DNA from: an uncultured Psychrobacter sp.
Lineage (GTDB): Bacteria; Pseudomonadota; Gammaproteobacteria; Pseudomonadales; Moraxellaceae
Reading direction: 5' to 3'
Assembly (NCBI RefSeq): GCF_947500265.1
Contig: NZ_CANMRN010000001.1
Span: 496,001-560,000 of the forward strand
Length of the DNA: 64,000 nt
Below are positions 54,428 through 63,362 of the stretch, piece by piece. Position 1 is the first letter of the stretch. Each line of letters opens with the position of its first letter. Below the pieces are notes generated by a model. It was not told the origin of the DNA, ran no database searches, and was given only the letters and a program-made list of their open reading frames with translations. Made by a program: the position numbers and the translations under genes.

Positions 54428-55246
54428 TTATTCGTCAGAGTTTTTTGCGGCATTGCCTCTTGGGGTCAATAGCTGCTGTGAGGTTACGTCATTGGCATGG
54501 CGGCAGTCCATTTGGGGACGTATCACATCGCGCAAGTAGGCTGCAACCTCATAGACAGCGCGCCTTGAGTGACTTAAGTTGTGCGCAGGCTTCATCCAGT
54601 CGCGTCTCACAGGCAATGGCGCAGGAAGTGGTGTGCTATTGATACCATTTAAGGCAAACTGTCTGCGTGCACGCGCCATATGATAGCTATCAGTAATCAG
54701 ATATACATGGCGTAGCGGAATGCGTTTGGCCGTAAAACGGGCGTTTTCACATGTATTCATGCTGGCATTTTCACTGATCAGTCCATCGATACCGTGTTCC
54801 ATCAACCATTGACCGAGCCATGGGGCTTCAGCGCCACTCAGTACGATCGGTAGGGGTAAGTCATGGTAAGCGCCTGCAGCGGTACGCGCGCGATTGAGGC
54901 TATAGCGATTTAGGATAATTTGGTTGTTATGGTCGTTGGTCAGACCGCCGCCTAGGACTACATATGCGGTAGGCGGTGAGCTCATGGCAGCAGCAGGCAT
55001 ATCAGGTAGCGGCAGTAGAGAAAAGATATAAACAATTGCTTGCGAAAACAACGGAGTAAATAGGCTAATAATCACTAAAATGACAGACGTAGAGCCTAGT
55101 ATAAAAGTAATATTGATAATGCGAAAAAGCGTCACCATGCGTTCAGAAAACCGCAAGTAATATCGCCATAATCGTTTAGATAATAGCCGCTTAGACCATG
55201 ATTTTTTAGGCCACATGCTCAGCATATCCAATTGAGCCATCAGCAT
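54428..55246 (-). CDS. DUF218 (ElyC/SanA/YdcF) family protein
   Basis: A 272-residue protein. Two membrane helices lie in the first 85 residues, with AYVVLGGG beginning the DUF218 domain near 94. SGAEAPWLGQWLMEHGI, ENASMNTCENARFTAK and LITDSYHMARARRQF are the typical blocks; Asp and His in the last are conserved. ElyC/SanA relatives affect envelope integrity, and the neighbours murB and ccoS are envelope-related too. The longest frame overlaps murB by 41 bases. Later starts at 55225 or 55216 (MWPKKS) would shorten the overlap; the choice is uncertain. Confidence 0.85.
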   Translation of the reverse strand: MLMAQLDMLSMWPKKSWSKRLLSKRLWRYYLRFSERMVTLFRIINITFILGSTSVILVIISLFTPLFSQAIVYIFSLLPLPDMPAAAMSSPPTAYVVLGGGLTNDHNNQIILNRYSLNRARTAAGAYHDLPLPIVLSGAEAPWLGQWLMEHGIDGLISENASMNTCENARFTAKRIPLRHVYLITDSYHMARARRQFALNGINSTPLPAPLPVRRDWMKPAHNLSHSRRAVYEVAAYLRDVIRPQMDCRHANDVTSQQLLTPRGNAAKNSDE

Positions 55247-56363
55247 TTACCCAGACTGGCTCACGTGACAATTGAATGGCAAATTTTTCATAGACAGTAG
55301 CAGCGATATATTTCTGCGCTATGGCTACATCCTTTTGCGTGGCTCGCTGAGGCGTATGGTTAGTCAATACTAGTGCTTGCTGCTTATGCGTAAAAATAGG
55401 TGCAATGCCGCCGCCTTTTAACCCTGCTTGCTCAATGAGCCAACCAGCCGCAACCTTTACCATTGCATTAGGCATCGCATAACCAACGATAGCTGGATAA
55501 GTTGCTTGCAGCGCTGTGAACTGCTCCTGAGCGATAATAGGGTTTTGAAAAAAACTGCCACAATTAGGTAGCTGCTTCGGGTCTGGCAGCTTTTGTTGTC
55601 TAATATCTATAATGGCTTGCATAACGTCAGCAGGCGTCGCTTGCTCGCGCCCTTGTTGCTCCGCATAGCGCTGCGCCACAGTCTGTACATCGCCATAACT
55701 GGCTAGAATGTTAGCAGGATCAGTATGTAGTCTGAAACCTACACGACTAATCAGCCAAGTGTTTGGTGTGCGCTTAAAAATACTGTCACGATAGCCAAAT
55801 TGGCAATCAGCAGCTGATAAATGGTGCCAAGTTTTTGTCGGCAAATGATAGGCGCGTACATACTGTAAGCGGTCTTCTAATTGTACGCCGTATGCACCGA
55901 TATTTTGTATGGGTGCTGCACCCGTCAGACCCGGTATTAGTGCAAGGTTTTCCAATCCATACCAACCTTGATTGACCGTATGTACGACCAAATCATGCCA
56001 GTTCTCGCCAGCCATTACTTCGATATCAACATAATCGTCAGTTTGTTCGGTCAGATGAATACCACGCATCTTTGGCTGCAATACTATGGCTTTTAACGCG
56101 GCAGGCAATAAAACATTACTACCGCCAGACAACACAAACAAGGGCAATTTGTCTGCTGTATCTTCTATATAAGTTGCCATAAAACTGTCAAGCTGCGCCT
56201 CATTCTCTAACGTCACTACAGAGTCAGCAACACAGGCCAATGCCATAGTATTGTCGTGTGACAAGTCGATTGAATCATTGACTACGGCAGTCGCTGAATC
56301 ATTCGAAACATCAGAGCTGATGGTAGACTGAGCACTGTGGTCAAGGCGTGAAGCTTGGGTCAT
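55206..56363 (-). CDS. murB: UDP-N-acetylenolpyruvoylglucosamine reductase
   Basis: A 385-residue FAD enzyme that makes UDP-MurNAc for peptidoglycan. FVLSGGSNVLL holds the FAD loop, LIPGLTGAAPIQNIGAYG is the type I signature, FGYRDSIFK and NCGSFFQNP (with the catalytic Ser) follow. The core starts near SHDNTMALACVAD, so the first 32 residues are an extra Ser/Asp-rich stretch, and the protein is longer than the roughly 345 of E. coli. Met40 cannot be the start because the conserved block begins before it. The 3' end overlaps the DUF218 gene. Confidence 0.94.
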   Translation of the reverse strand: MTQASRLDHSAQSTISSDVSNDSATAVVNDSIDLSHDNTMALACVADSVVTLENEAQLDSFMATYIEDTADKLPLFVLSGGSNVLLPAALKAIVLQPKMRGIHLTEQTDDYVDIEVMAGENWHDLVVHTVNQGWYGLENLALIPGLTGAAPIQNIGAYGVQLEDRLQYVRAYHLPTKTWHHLSAADCQFGYRDSIFKRTPNTWLISRVGFRLHTDPANILASYGDVQTVAQRYAEQQGREQATPADVMQAIIDIRQQKLPDPKQLPNCGSFFQNPIIAQEQFTALQATYPAIVGYAMPNAMVKVAAGWLIEQAGLKGGGIAPIFTHKQQALVLTNHTPQRATQKDVAIAQKYIAATVYEKFAIQLSREPVWVNADGSIGYAEHVA

Positions 56364-56561
56364 AACATAGCCTATGTGGCAAAAGGATAATAAATGATAA
56401 GGTAGTTATAGTTGATTCAATTTAAAAGAGATACAAGGCAACTGAGTGCAGACGTAACTGTGATACTTCAAGCGAGGTTAACGCTGTAGCTCTTTTATAG
56501 AGGATTAACCATATTATAGAGGATACCGGATGCAAGAGTAGCAGAAATATAGACGTTATGG

Positions 56562-57059
56562 CTAGCAGGCTTTCCAGCTTTCTATCCAAGCTTGAGCGCT
56601 TGATTCGATACGTTCGATCACTTCTTCGAAGTCATCGTTATCGCCCTTATAGGGATCTGGCACATCGCTGCCGCAGTAGGTAGGGTCTTCTTCACTGAAT
56701 AGGGCTAGTGTTGCCAAATTATCTTCTGACTCTGTAATGCTGTCTTTGATCGCTTGCAGATCAGCTAGATTTTGTGAATCCATGGCTAATATTAAATCAA
56801 AATCACGAAAGTCATTGGCACTGACTTGACGAGCGACCAGCTTATTAATTTTATAGCCGTGTGACTTAGCATGACGTTGCGAGCGAGCGTCAGGCGCACT
56901 GCCAACGTGCCAATCACTGGTGCCTGCTGAATCTACTTTTATGGACAGTCCAGCAATCGCTGCTTGCTGCCGGAAAACTTCTTCAGCGGTAGGGGAGCGG
57001 CAGATATTTCCTAAACATACCAATAATACAGACGAGGGAGTACAGGCTTTCATCAGCAT
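56562..57059 (-). CDS. Low-molecular-weight protein tyrosine phosphatase
   Basis: A 165-residue phosphatase. The P-loop CLGNICRSP has the C-x5-R-S catalytic pattern, and the general acid Asp is in SDVPDPYKGDNDD. DSAGTSDWHVGS and DLILAMDSQNL are family blocks. Substrates are unknown; such enzymes often act on tyrosine kinases of capsule export, but no such gene is close. GAAGG lies 8 bases before the ATG at 57059. Confidence 0.93.
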   Translation of the reverse strand: MLMKACTPSSVLLVCLGNICRSPTAEEVFRQQAAIAGLSIKVDSAGTSDWHVGSAPDARSQRHAKSHGYKINKLVARQVSANDFRDFDLILAMDSQNLADLQAIKDSITESEDNLATLALFSEEDPTYCGSDVPDPYKGDNDDFEEVIERIESSAQAWIESWKAC

Positions 57060-57266
57060 AATATGACCTTCTATAACAAAAAAAACATGCTATAAGAGAC
57101 CGGCATTGTTAATGCGGCTTTTATTAGCATGCAATCGATTGAATCAGCTGCTAGCGTAACGCTTAATGCTTGGAATGGCAAGGATAGAGACTAAACAATA
57201 GCGTCATTTAACAATGAAAATTTGGCCATATGATGCATGGCCAAAAGGTGAGATAGTGAAACGGTT

Positions 57267-57698
57267 TTAATCTTGATTACTTTTGAAACGCTGTAGATCG
57301 CGTCGCTCTTTTTTGTTGGGCTTGTTGTCAGGACGAGCAAGATTAGCCAGTTTTCGCTGTTCGGCATAGTAAGCACGGCGCGTCTCGCTCTCTTTAGTCT
57401 CTGAATATAGTACCTCAGCGGCGGTCGCATTGCCACGCTGTGCAGATAGCGCCTCAACAACGACCGTCTTTTCGGTCATAGCGGTCGCTGAGCCTTGACG
57501 AATGGTTAGCTCATCTCCGACTGAAATCTCTTTACTGGTTTTTACCCGGCTACCAGCATAGTGCACGCGTCCACTTTCAATTGCTTGTTTGGCAAGGGTG
57601 CGTGTACGATAAAACCTAGCTGCCCATAGCCATTTATCAAGACGGATTTTCACCAAACCTTGGTTATTATCATCAGTATTTTTCTTCATAAGCGTCAC
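57267..57698 (-). CDS. hslR: Heat-shock protein 15 (S4 RNA-binding, HslR)
   Basis: A 143-residue S4-domain protein. VKIRLDKWLWAARFYRTRTLAKQAIESGRVHYAG is the S4 fold start, typical of Hsp15, which recycles 50S subunits carrying nascent chains. The C-terminus is highly basic (KPNKKERRDLQRFK). It begins with MTLMKKN; Met4 would be another start. Confidence 0.9.
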   Translation of the reverse strand: MTLMKKNTDDNNQGLVKIRLDKWLWAARFYRTRTLAKQAIESGRVHYAGSRVKTSKEISVGDELTIRQGSATAMTEKTVVVEALSAQRGNATAAEVLYSETKESETRRAYYAEQRKLANLARPDNKPNKKERRDLQRFKSNQD

Positions 57699-57787
57699 TC
57701 TGCATTCGTTTTTATATTAAATCATAGTTTTATATAAACAATATTAGGGCAACTTTAATATTTGCAAATAGATTTGATGACTGTGGG

Positions 57788-58177
57788 TTAGTTGCACCAT
57801 TGTTGTTCACAAGGTACACCATCGTGGTTACCATCCATTTTGGTATTGGGACAGTAGTTTGTAAAATAGGTGGCTTCTGCACAGGATGTCATTTGTGAGC
57901 AATGTGTTCTGCCGTCACATGAAAAGCTTGAGGCCGGTTGTGTCGATAAGACTGGAGTTGCAGTTGGCGCTGATGTTGAAGTGGTACCTAAATCAACGTA
58001 TGTCGGCGGTATGTCATCAATGTTATCGACGTCAGTAGAAGTAAGAGTAGGTCGCGTTACGATATCAGCCGCTGCATTGGTTGCAGGTTGATGTACCGTG
58101 TTTTTAGGTTGAAGGACTCTATAACCTATAAGCACGAAAATCAGACAGGTCAATATCACTAATACTTTGTTTATCAC
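57788..58177 (-). CDS. Membrane-anchored excalibur-domain protein
   Basis: A 129-residue protein with one N-terminal hydrophobic segment (LVILTCLIFVLIGY, about 5-19) and a Thr/Ala-rich linker to about 85. The C-terminal excalibur domain has CSQMTSCAEATYF and DGNHDGVPCEQQWCN, with the Asp-x-Asn-x-Asp-Gly calcium-type loop and several Cys. Excalibur domains are extracytoplasmic and occur with nucleases or alone. The role here is unknown. A terminator separates it from ilvA upstream. Confidence 0.85.
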   Translation of the reverse strand: MINKVLVILTCLIFVLIGYRVLQPKNTVHQPATNAAADIVTRPTLTSTDVDNIDDIPPTYVDLGTTSTSAPTATPVLSTQPASSFSCDGRTHCSQMTSCAEATYFTNYCPNTKMDGNHDGVPCEQQWCN

Positions 58178-58213
58178 TGTGCCATACCTGCCAGCTCATA
58201 ATTATTATTAATA

Positions 58214-58254
58214 TGAAAATGGCAGTTTTCAATCGACTTAAAAACTGCCATTAG
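58214..58254 (-). terminator. Terminator after ilvA
   Basis: AATGGCAGTTTT (58218-58229) pairs perfectly with AAAACTGCCATT (58241-58252). On the minus strand the stem leads into CATTTTCATATT. It lies about 28 bases past the ilvA stop codon. Confidence 0.85.
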
Positions 58255-58279
58255 GTAAGAAATATGATATCTATTTTTA

Positions 58280-59833
58280 CTATCTCAAAAACAACTGATA
58301 GCCAATGTTGTCATTGACCGTAGCACAGTCATAACCAATATCTAAAAGCGCGTCTTGTAACTGACGAGAATTGCCTTCAGAGGCCTGCAGGCCAACCAGT
58401 ACACGACCTTCAGCAGCCCCATGGTTGCGGTAATGGAATAAAGTAATATTGAAGTCATCACCCAACTTTTCTAAGAATGTTAGCAATGCGCCTGGACGTT
58501 CTGGGAATACCACTTGTAGCAATTGCTCGTTTTCGACATGAGCATGACCACCAATCAAGTGACGGATATGTGATTTGGCGATATCATCATCAGTCAGGTC
58601 GTGAGCAGTGTAGCCATCGTCTGACAATTGGTTACTGATGGTTTGACGCTCTTTTTCGCCTTCTTTTAAAGCAATACCGACGAAGATTGAAGCAGGCTCC
58701 ATTGAGTCTGGTGACTTTTTGCTGTCAGCACGGTAGTTAAACTCTGTGATGTTACGGCCATGTAGACTACGGCAGAAGTTCAAGAAAGCGCCTGTTTGTT
58801 CAGGAATAGTAACCCCAAAGATGGCTTCTTTTTTCTCACCAATTTCAGTACGCTCAGCGATATAACGTAGGCGGTCAAAATTCATATTGGCACCGCAAAT
58901 GATGCCGACGCAGTTTTTGTCTTGAATATTATTAGCTTCGATATATTTTTTCATACCAGCAACTGACAACGCACCAGCAGGCTCAACGATGCTGCGGTTT
59001 TCTTCAAAGATATCTTTGACAGCCGCACACACCTCATCATTGGTACAAGTGATCACTTCAGGCTCAACGATAGGGCCTGAGTTATCGCTTTTTTGCGTAC
59101 GGACGACGTCAAAAGGCAATTCACCAATCTGTGCGACTGCCACACCATCGACGAACAATCCTACTTGCTCAAGCTTGACACGCTCACCTGTTTCAAGCGC
59201 CGCTTTTAGACAAGCTGACTGCTCGGCTTCTACCGCAATCACTTTGACATGTGGTGCAACTTCGCCTAAGAATGCGGCCACACCAGAGATTAGGCCACCA
59301 CCACCAACGGCAACGAATACATAGTCCATGTTGCGCCACTGTTGGGTCAGCTCAAGACCGATGGTACCTTGTCCTGCGATGACTAGCTCATCGTCATAAG
59401 GCGGAATAAAAGTAAGGCCTTCACGTTCAGCGCGGTCAATCGCATAACGGTTTGCTTGATCAAAACTATCTCCGTGTAGATCTACATTGCCACCAAGTGC
59501 TCTTACCGCATCCACTTTGATGTCGGGAGTCGTGGTTGGCATGACGATGATGTTGTTCAGTGATAGTTTGCGCGCAGAGTAAGCCACGCCTTGCGCATGA
59601 TTACCTGCCGAAGCACAAATCACACCGCGCGCTTTTTGCTCATCGCTTAACTGACTGATACGGTTATAGGCACCGCGCAATTTAAATGATTTGACCGGTT
59701 GTAAGTCTTCACGCTTAAATCGAATGTCATTGGCAAAACGTTGGGTCAGCTTGGGCGCCGTTTCAAGTGGTGTTTGAATAGCAACGTCATAGACGGTGGC
59801 TTGTAAGATGGCTCGTACCCAGTGTGACAGCAT
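58280..59833 (-). CDS. ilvA: Threonine ammonia-lyase, biosynthetic
   Basis: A 517-residue PLP enzyme that makes 2-oxobutanoate for isoleucine. The PLP lysine is Lys51 in KSFKLRGAYN, and SAGNHAQGVAYSA and VGGGGLISG form the cofactor pocket. Two ACT-like regulatory domains fill about 330-517 (FGVTIPEQTGAFLNFC and QVVFPERPGALLTFL start them), so isoleucine feedback control is expected. Length is that of the long, biosynthetic form. The gene is monocistronic and no leader peptide is seen upstream. Confidence 0.96.
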   Translation of the reverse strand: MLSHWVRAILQATVYDVAIQTPLETAPKLTQRFANDIRFKREDLQPVKSFKLRGAYNRISQLSDEQKARGVICASAGNHAQGVAYSARKLSLNNIIVMPTTTPDIKVDAVRALGGNVDLHGDSFDQANRYAIDRAEREGLTFIPPYDDELVIAGQGTIGLELTQQWRNMDYVFVAVGGGGLISGVAAFLGEVAPHVKVIAVEAEQSACLKAALETGERVKLEQVGLFVDGVAVAQIGELPFDVVRTQKSDNSGPIVEPEVITCTNDEVCAAVKDIFEENRSIVEPAGALSVAGMKKYIEANNIQDKNCVGIICGANMNFDRLRYIAERTEIGEKKEAIFGVTIPEQTGAFLNFCRSLHGRNITEFNYRADSKKSPDSMEPASIFVGIALKEGEKERQTISNQLSDDGYTAHDLTDDDIAKSHIRHLIGGHAHVENEQLLQVVFPERPGALLTFLEKLGDDFNITLFHYRNHGAAEGRVLVGLQASEGNSRQLQDALLDIGYDCATVNDNIGYQLFLR

Positions 59834-60139
59834 AGTAATCCCTAAACAGAGTGAATATAAAAAGTGTAGATGAATATAAAAACGAAATAGATTAGCCTAT
59901 GCCGATTTTTAGTATCTTGCAAGACTCAATTGCAGTTTTCTTGGGATTTCGTGCTTGAATTTACATGAAGTGCAGGTATTTGCCTAAGTTAAGCCTTAGC
60001 TACGTACTATAAGACTCACAAATTAGCGTCATGATGCGCTAACATCCGTTAATATCATCGGTTATAATAGCCGCGCATTTTACCTCTTTTAGCCTTTTAC
60101 TTTTTTTAAGACCATACGTTTATTTTCCAAGGATTTATG
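59834..60139. other. Divergent intergenic region between ilvA and rpiA
   Basis: These 306 bases hold no gene. TATAAT at 60063-60068 is the probable rpiA -10 box, with transcription starting near 60075. No clear ilvA promoter is picked out on the minus strand. Confidence 0.45.
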
Positions 60140-60799
60140 ATGAGTGATCAGCAAGCACAAAAGCAAGCCGCGGCCAAAGCTGCTCTAAGCTATATCGAAG
60201 ACGATATGATACTTGGGGTAGGGACAGGTAGTACGGTCAACTGTTTGATTGAGTTGTTGCCACAATTGAAGCTTGCTGGCGCTGTCGCTAGCTCACAGGT
60301 GACAGAAGACAAACTTCGTGCGCTTGGTATCGAAATAGTCGATTTAAACTTTGCTGGTACATTGGATGTTTATATCGATGGTGCGGATGAAGTTAACGAG
60401 CACTTGCAACTTATCAAAGGCGGCGGCGGTGCATTGACTCGCGAAAAGATTGTGGCAGCCGCTTCAAACAAGTTCGTCTGTATGGTCGATGATAGTAAAA
60501 GTGTTGATATATTAGGTCGCGCGTTTCCAGTACCGATTGAAGTATTACCACAAGCACGCTCGTATGTGGCTCGCCAATTGGCCAAATTGGGCGGTGAGCC
60601 AGTATATCGTGAAGACTTTGTCACTGATTATGGTAACGTTATCTTAGACACCTATGACTTGGATGTGAGTAATCCAATCGCGCTCGAAAAAGAGCTAAAT
60701 AATATCGTAGGTGTGGTTTGTAATGGTATCTTTGCAGCAAACCAAGCAGATGTTCTGCTAAAAGCAGGTGCTAATGGGGTGACAACGCTCACGCGTTAA
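60140..60799 (+). CDS. rpiA: Ribose-5-phosphate isomerase A
   Basis: A 219-residue isomerase of ribose and ribulose 5-phosphate. [51 protein letters not shown] (catalytic Asp, Lys and Glu lie in it) and [15 protein letters not shown] blocks are intact. AAGGA at 60129-60133 lies 6 bases before the ATG at 60140, a better distance than to the ATG at 60137. A terminator palindrome follows. Confidence 0.95.
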   Translation: MSDQQAQKQAAAKAALSYIEDDMILGVGTGSTVNCLIELLPQLKLAGAVASSQVTEDKLRALGIEIVDLNFAGTLDVYIDGADEVNEHLQLIKGGGGALTREKIVAAASNKFVCMVDDSKSVDILGRAFPVPIEVLPQARSYVARQLAKLGGEPVYREDFVTDYGNVILDTYDLDVSNPIALEKELNNIVGVVCNGIFAANQADVLLKAGANGVTTLTR

Positions 60800-60825
60800 T
60801 CTATCTCTAAATCATTTGTATAAAC

Positions 60826-60859
60826 AAAAAAGCCGTCCAGATCTGGACGGCTTTTTTAT
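60826..60859. terminator. Bidirectional terminator between rpiA and argF
   Basis: AAAAAAGCCGTCCAG (60826-60840) and its exact complement (60843-60857) form a near-continuous palindrome with an A-run and a T-run. Confidence 0.93.
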
Positions 60860-60935
60860 TTAGGAACTTATTTAGGAGTTTGTTAGCAAGTTATTTTACT
60901 ATTGATCTCACTGTCTTTTTATAGAATAGCCTAAG

Positions 60936-61859
60936 TTATGCAGGTAACTTGATTTTGTCTTTAAGTAAAAACTCCATCAATGCTTTTTGTGCATGTAAGC
61001 GGTTTTCAGCTTCGTCCCATACGACAGAGCGTGGGTCATTAAGCATATCATGAGAGATTTCTTCGCCGCGATGGGCTGGCAAGCAGTGCATAAATACCAC
61101 TTCAGGGTCGGCCTTGTCTAATAGAGACGGCGTCACTTGATAAGGAGCAAAACGACGTGCACGCGTATTTTGCTCGGATTCTTGACCCATACTTGCCCAC
61201 ACATCGGTGACAATTAAGTTAGAATCTTTTGCCGCGTCTTGTACGTTTTCTACCAGACTGACGCAGTGTGAAAAGCGTTCCATAAGTTTCGGATCAGGCT
61301 CAAACCCATAAGGTGCTGCGACACGTAATTCAAAACCAAACTGATTGGCAGCTTGCATAAATGATGAGCACATATTGTTGCCATCACCGACCCACGTGAC
61401 GATTTTATTTTCGATACTACCACGATGCTCGTAATAGGTTTGCATATCAGCGAGCAACTGGCAAGGATGATAGTCATCGGTCAACGCATTGATAATCGGT
61501 ACGCTTGAGTATTCAGCAAAGGTTTCAACTTTTTCGTGCCCGAAGGTACGAATCATAATGATATCAACCATGCTAGAAATCACGCGTGCTGAATCTTCTA
61601 GTGGCTCGCCGCGACCGAGCTGCGTATCGTTTGGTGATAAAAAGATGGCGTTACCACCAAATTGACCCATGCCTGTCTCAAATGAGATACGGGTACGCGT
61701 TGAAGATTTTTCAAATATCATGCCAAGCGTACGACCAACAAAAGGCTGATATATCTCGCCTGCGTGTTGCATCTTACGCAATTCGCTTGCGCGTTTGATT
61801 AAGTTTTCTAGTTCTTGTTTGGTTAAATCAGATAAGGTCAAAAAATGGCGCAAACTCAT
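60936..61859 (-). CDS. argF: Ornithine carbamoyltransferase
   Basis: A 307-residue enzyme that makes citrulline from ornithine and carbamoyl phosphate. The carbamoyl-phosphate site [27 protein letters not shown], the MGQE loop and [10 protein letters not shown] with its Cys are all present. [13 protein letters not shown] follows the family pattern. It is monocistronic. I see no convincing ARG box upstream. Confidence 0.95.
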   Translation of the reverse strand: MSLRHFLTLSDLTKQELENLIKRASELRKMQHAGEIYQPFVGRTLGMIFEKSSTRTRISFETGMGQFGGNAIFLSPNDTQLGRGEPLEDSARVISSMVDIIMIRTFGHEKVETFAEYSSVPIINALTDDYHPCQLLADMQTYYEHRGSIENKIVTWVGDGNNMCSSFMQAANQFGFELRVAAPYGFEPDPKLMERFSHCVSLVENVQDAAKDSNLIVTDVWASMGQESEQNTRARRFAPYQVTPSLLDKADPEVVFMHCLPAHRGEEISHDMLNDPRSVVWDEAENRLHAQKALMEFLLKDKIKLPA

Positions 61860-62076
61860 AGTAATCCTAGCAGTCGATCGCAGTCAGTGAAACGTCATCA
61901 GTCTTCAATAGCATCGCGTCAGTGCGTATACTGGGTTGACAACAAACTTTTAGTATAGCGTATTTACTTTCAATGTAAACGTTCATTTTTATCAAGATCA
62001 AATGGCTTGTTAAATAGACCGAAATCACATTAGCAAGCCATGATATCTTGTATGCTAATGACTGTGCCGTTAATGA

Positions 62077-63183
62077 TTATGCCTGTGTACGGTTTGGACG
62101 TATGCTAAGGCGACATAATAGCTCATAGCTAATCGTCCCAGCATGACCTGCGACTTCATCGACACGCGGCGCATCGCCCCAGAGCATGACCTTGCTATCT
62201 ATAGCAAGACTCTCAGGTGCGCTACTGATATCAATAACAATCATATCCATAGCCACACGCCCAATCACTGGGCAGCGGTAGCCTTGATTGTCATTAGCAT
62301 CCATGACAGTGACATAAGCCTCATCCGTGACCACACGTGGGTAGCCATCGCCATATCCAACGCTGACCAACGCCGTTCTGGTGTCTTGCTGCGCACGCCA
62401 GCGGCTACCATAGCCGATCGCATCATTCGCGCTAACGGTTTGTAGAGCAATGATTTGAGCACTAAATTCCATCGCAGGCTGCAAGTCTAATTCTTGTGCG
62501 CTTTTATCAACCACAGGCGAGCTACCATATAAGATAATGCCTGGACGTACCCAGTCATAATGGTACTCTGGGAAGTTGACGATACCAGCAGAGTTGCATA
62601 ACGAACCTTGGATATCTGGACTAATGGTGTCTTTCAAAGTAGCCAGTACGCTTGAGAAACGCTCAATCTGCATCGCATTTAATGGGTGATCGTGGTCGTC
62701 AGCATTGGCAAAATGCGTGGCTAGGATCAGCTGATAACCTGCTTCATGTAGGCGTTTTGCTGCTGATAGCACACCTTCAGCGTTAAAACCCAAACGGTTC
62801 ATACCTGTATTGTATTTGAGCCAAGTCACTCTAGTTGCACTGCCAGCTGGCGGGACATTTTGCAGGGCCCATTCTAGCTGTGGTCCGTGGTGAATCACGC
62901 AGCTAATCTCATGATCAATCGCTTGCTGCCACTCATCAGCGGTAAATGCACCTTCTACTAGACCGATGGTTTTCTCCCAACCTAACTGTCTGGCTTCTAG
63001 CGCTTCAGTCAACGTAGCGACACCGATACCATCTGCTTGCTGCAGGGCTGGCAAGACCGCCGCCACGCCATGCCCGTAAGCATTGGATTTGACCATAGCC
63101 AATACCTTAGACTGAGGTGCTCGTTGTTTGACTTGATTTAGGTTATGAGTAAGGGCTTTTGGTTTTATAGTAATTGTGCGCAT
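62077..63183 (-). CDS. alr: Alanine racemase
   Basis: A 368-residue PLP enzyme that supplies D-alanine for peptidoglycan. Lys32 in MVKSNAYGHG binds PLP. IGYGSRWRAQ holds the catalytic Tyr, and SVGYGDGYPR and GRVAMDMIVIDIS follow. The ATG at 63183 is chosen over one at 63234 because AGAAGG lies about 7 bases upstream and the protein then starts MRTITIKPKALTHN, like homologues; the longer frame also runs through the 63221-63259 hairpin. The gene follows dnaB, a common order. Confidence 0.95.
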   Translation of the reverse strand: MRTITIKPKALTHNLNQVKQRAPQSKVLAMVKSNAYGHGVAAVLPALQQADGIGVATLTEALEARQLGWEKTIGLVEGAFTADEWQQAIDHEISCVIHHGPQLEWALQNVPPAGSATRVTWLKYNTGMNRLGFNAEGVLSAAKRLHEAGYQLILATHFANADDHDHPLNAMQIERFSSVLATLKDTISPDIQGSLCNSAGIVNFPEYHYDWVRPGIILYGSSPVVDKSAQELDLQPAMEFSAQIIALQTVSANDAIGYGSRWRAQQDTRTALVSVGYGDGYPRVVTDEAYVTVMDANDNQGYRCPVIGRVAMDMIVIDISSAPESLAIDSKVMLWGDAPRVDEVAGHAGTISYELLCRLSIRPNRTQA

Positions 63184-63220
63184 AATCGCCTTCTGTATGA
63201 GTAGAATTATGAAGTTATAA

Positions 63221-63259
63221 AGCCAGTACTGCATCGATTGGGTTGATGCGGTACTGGCT
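63221..63259 (-). terminator. Hairpin between dnaB and alr
   Basis: Fifteen-base arms (63221-63235 and 63245-63259, core AGCCAGTAC/GTACTGGCT) pair with one G-U pair around a 9-base loop. On the minus strand only TTT follows, so termination may be partial or the hairpin may be a processing site. Confidence 0.55.
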
Positions 63260-63362
63260 ATTGTGCTAAAAACTGGTTACGTAAAATTATTTATTAACCT
63301 ATGATTAAACCTGAGTTTATATAAGGCTTAGTCTTGATTAAGCTTAAATTTTATAAGGTTGG

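Noticed and set aside
61860..62076. ARG-box type operator upstream of argF
   Set aside because: No pair of TGAATA-like half sites with the right spacing could be seen.
63184..63234. Alanine racemase translation from the ATG at 63234
   Set aside because: The added residues form a non-conserved hydrophobic stretch and overlap a hairpin. A good ribosome-binding site precedes the ATG at 63183.
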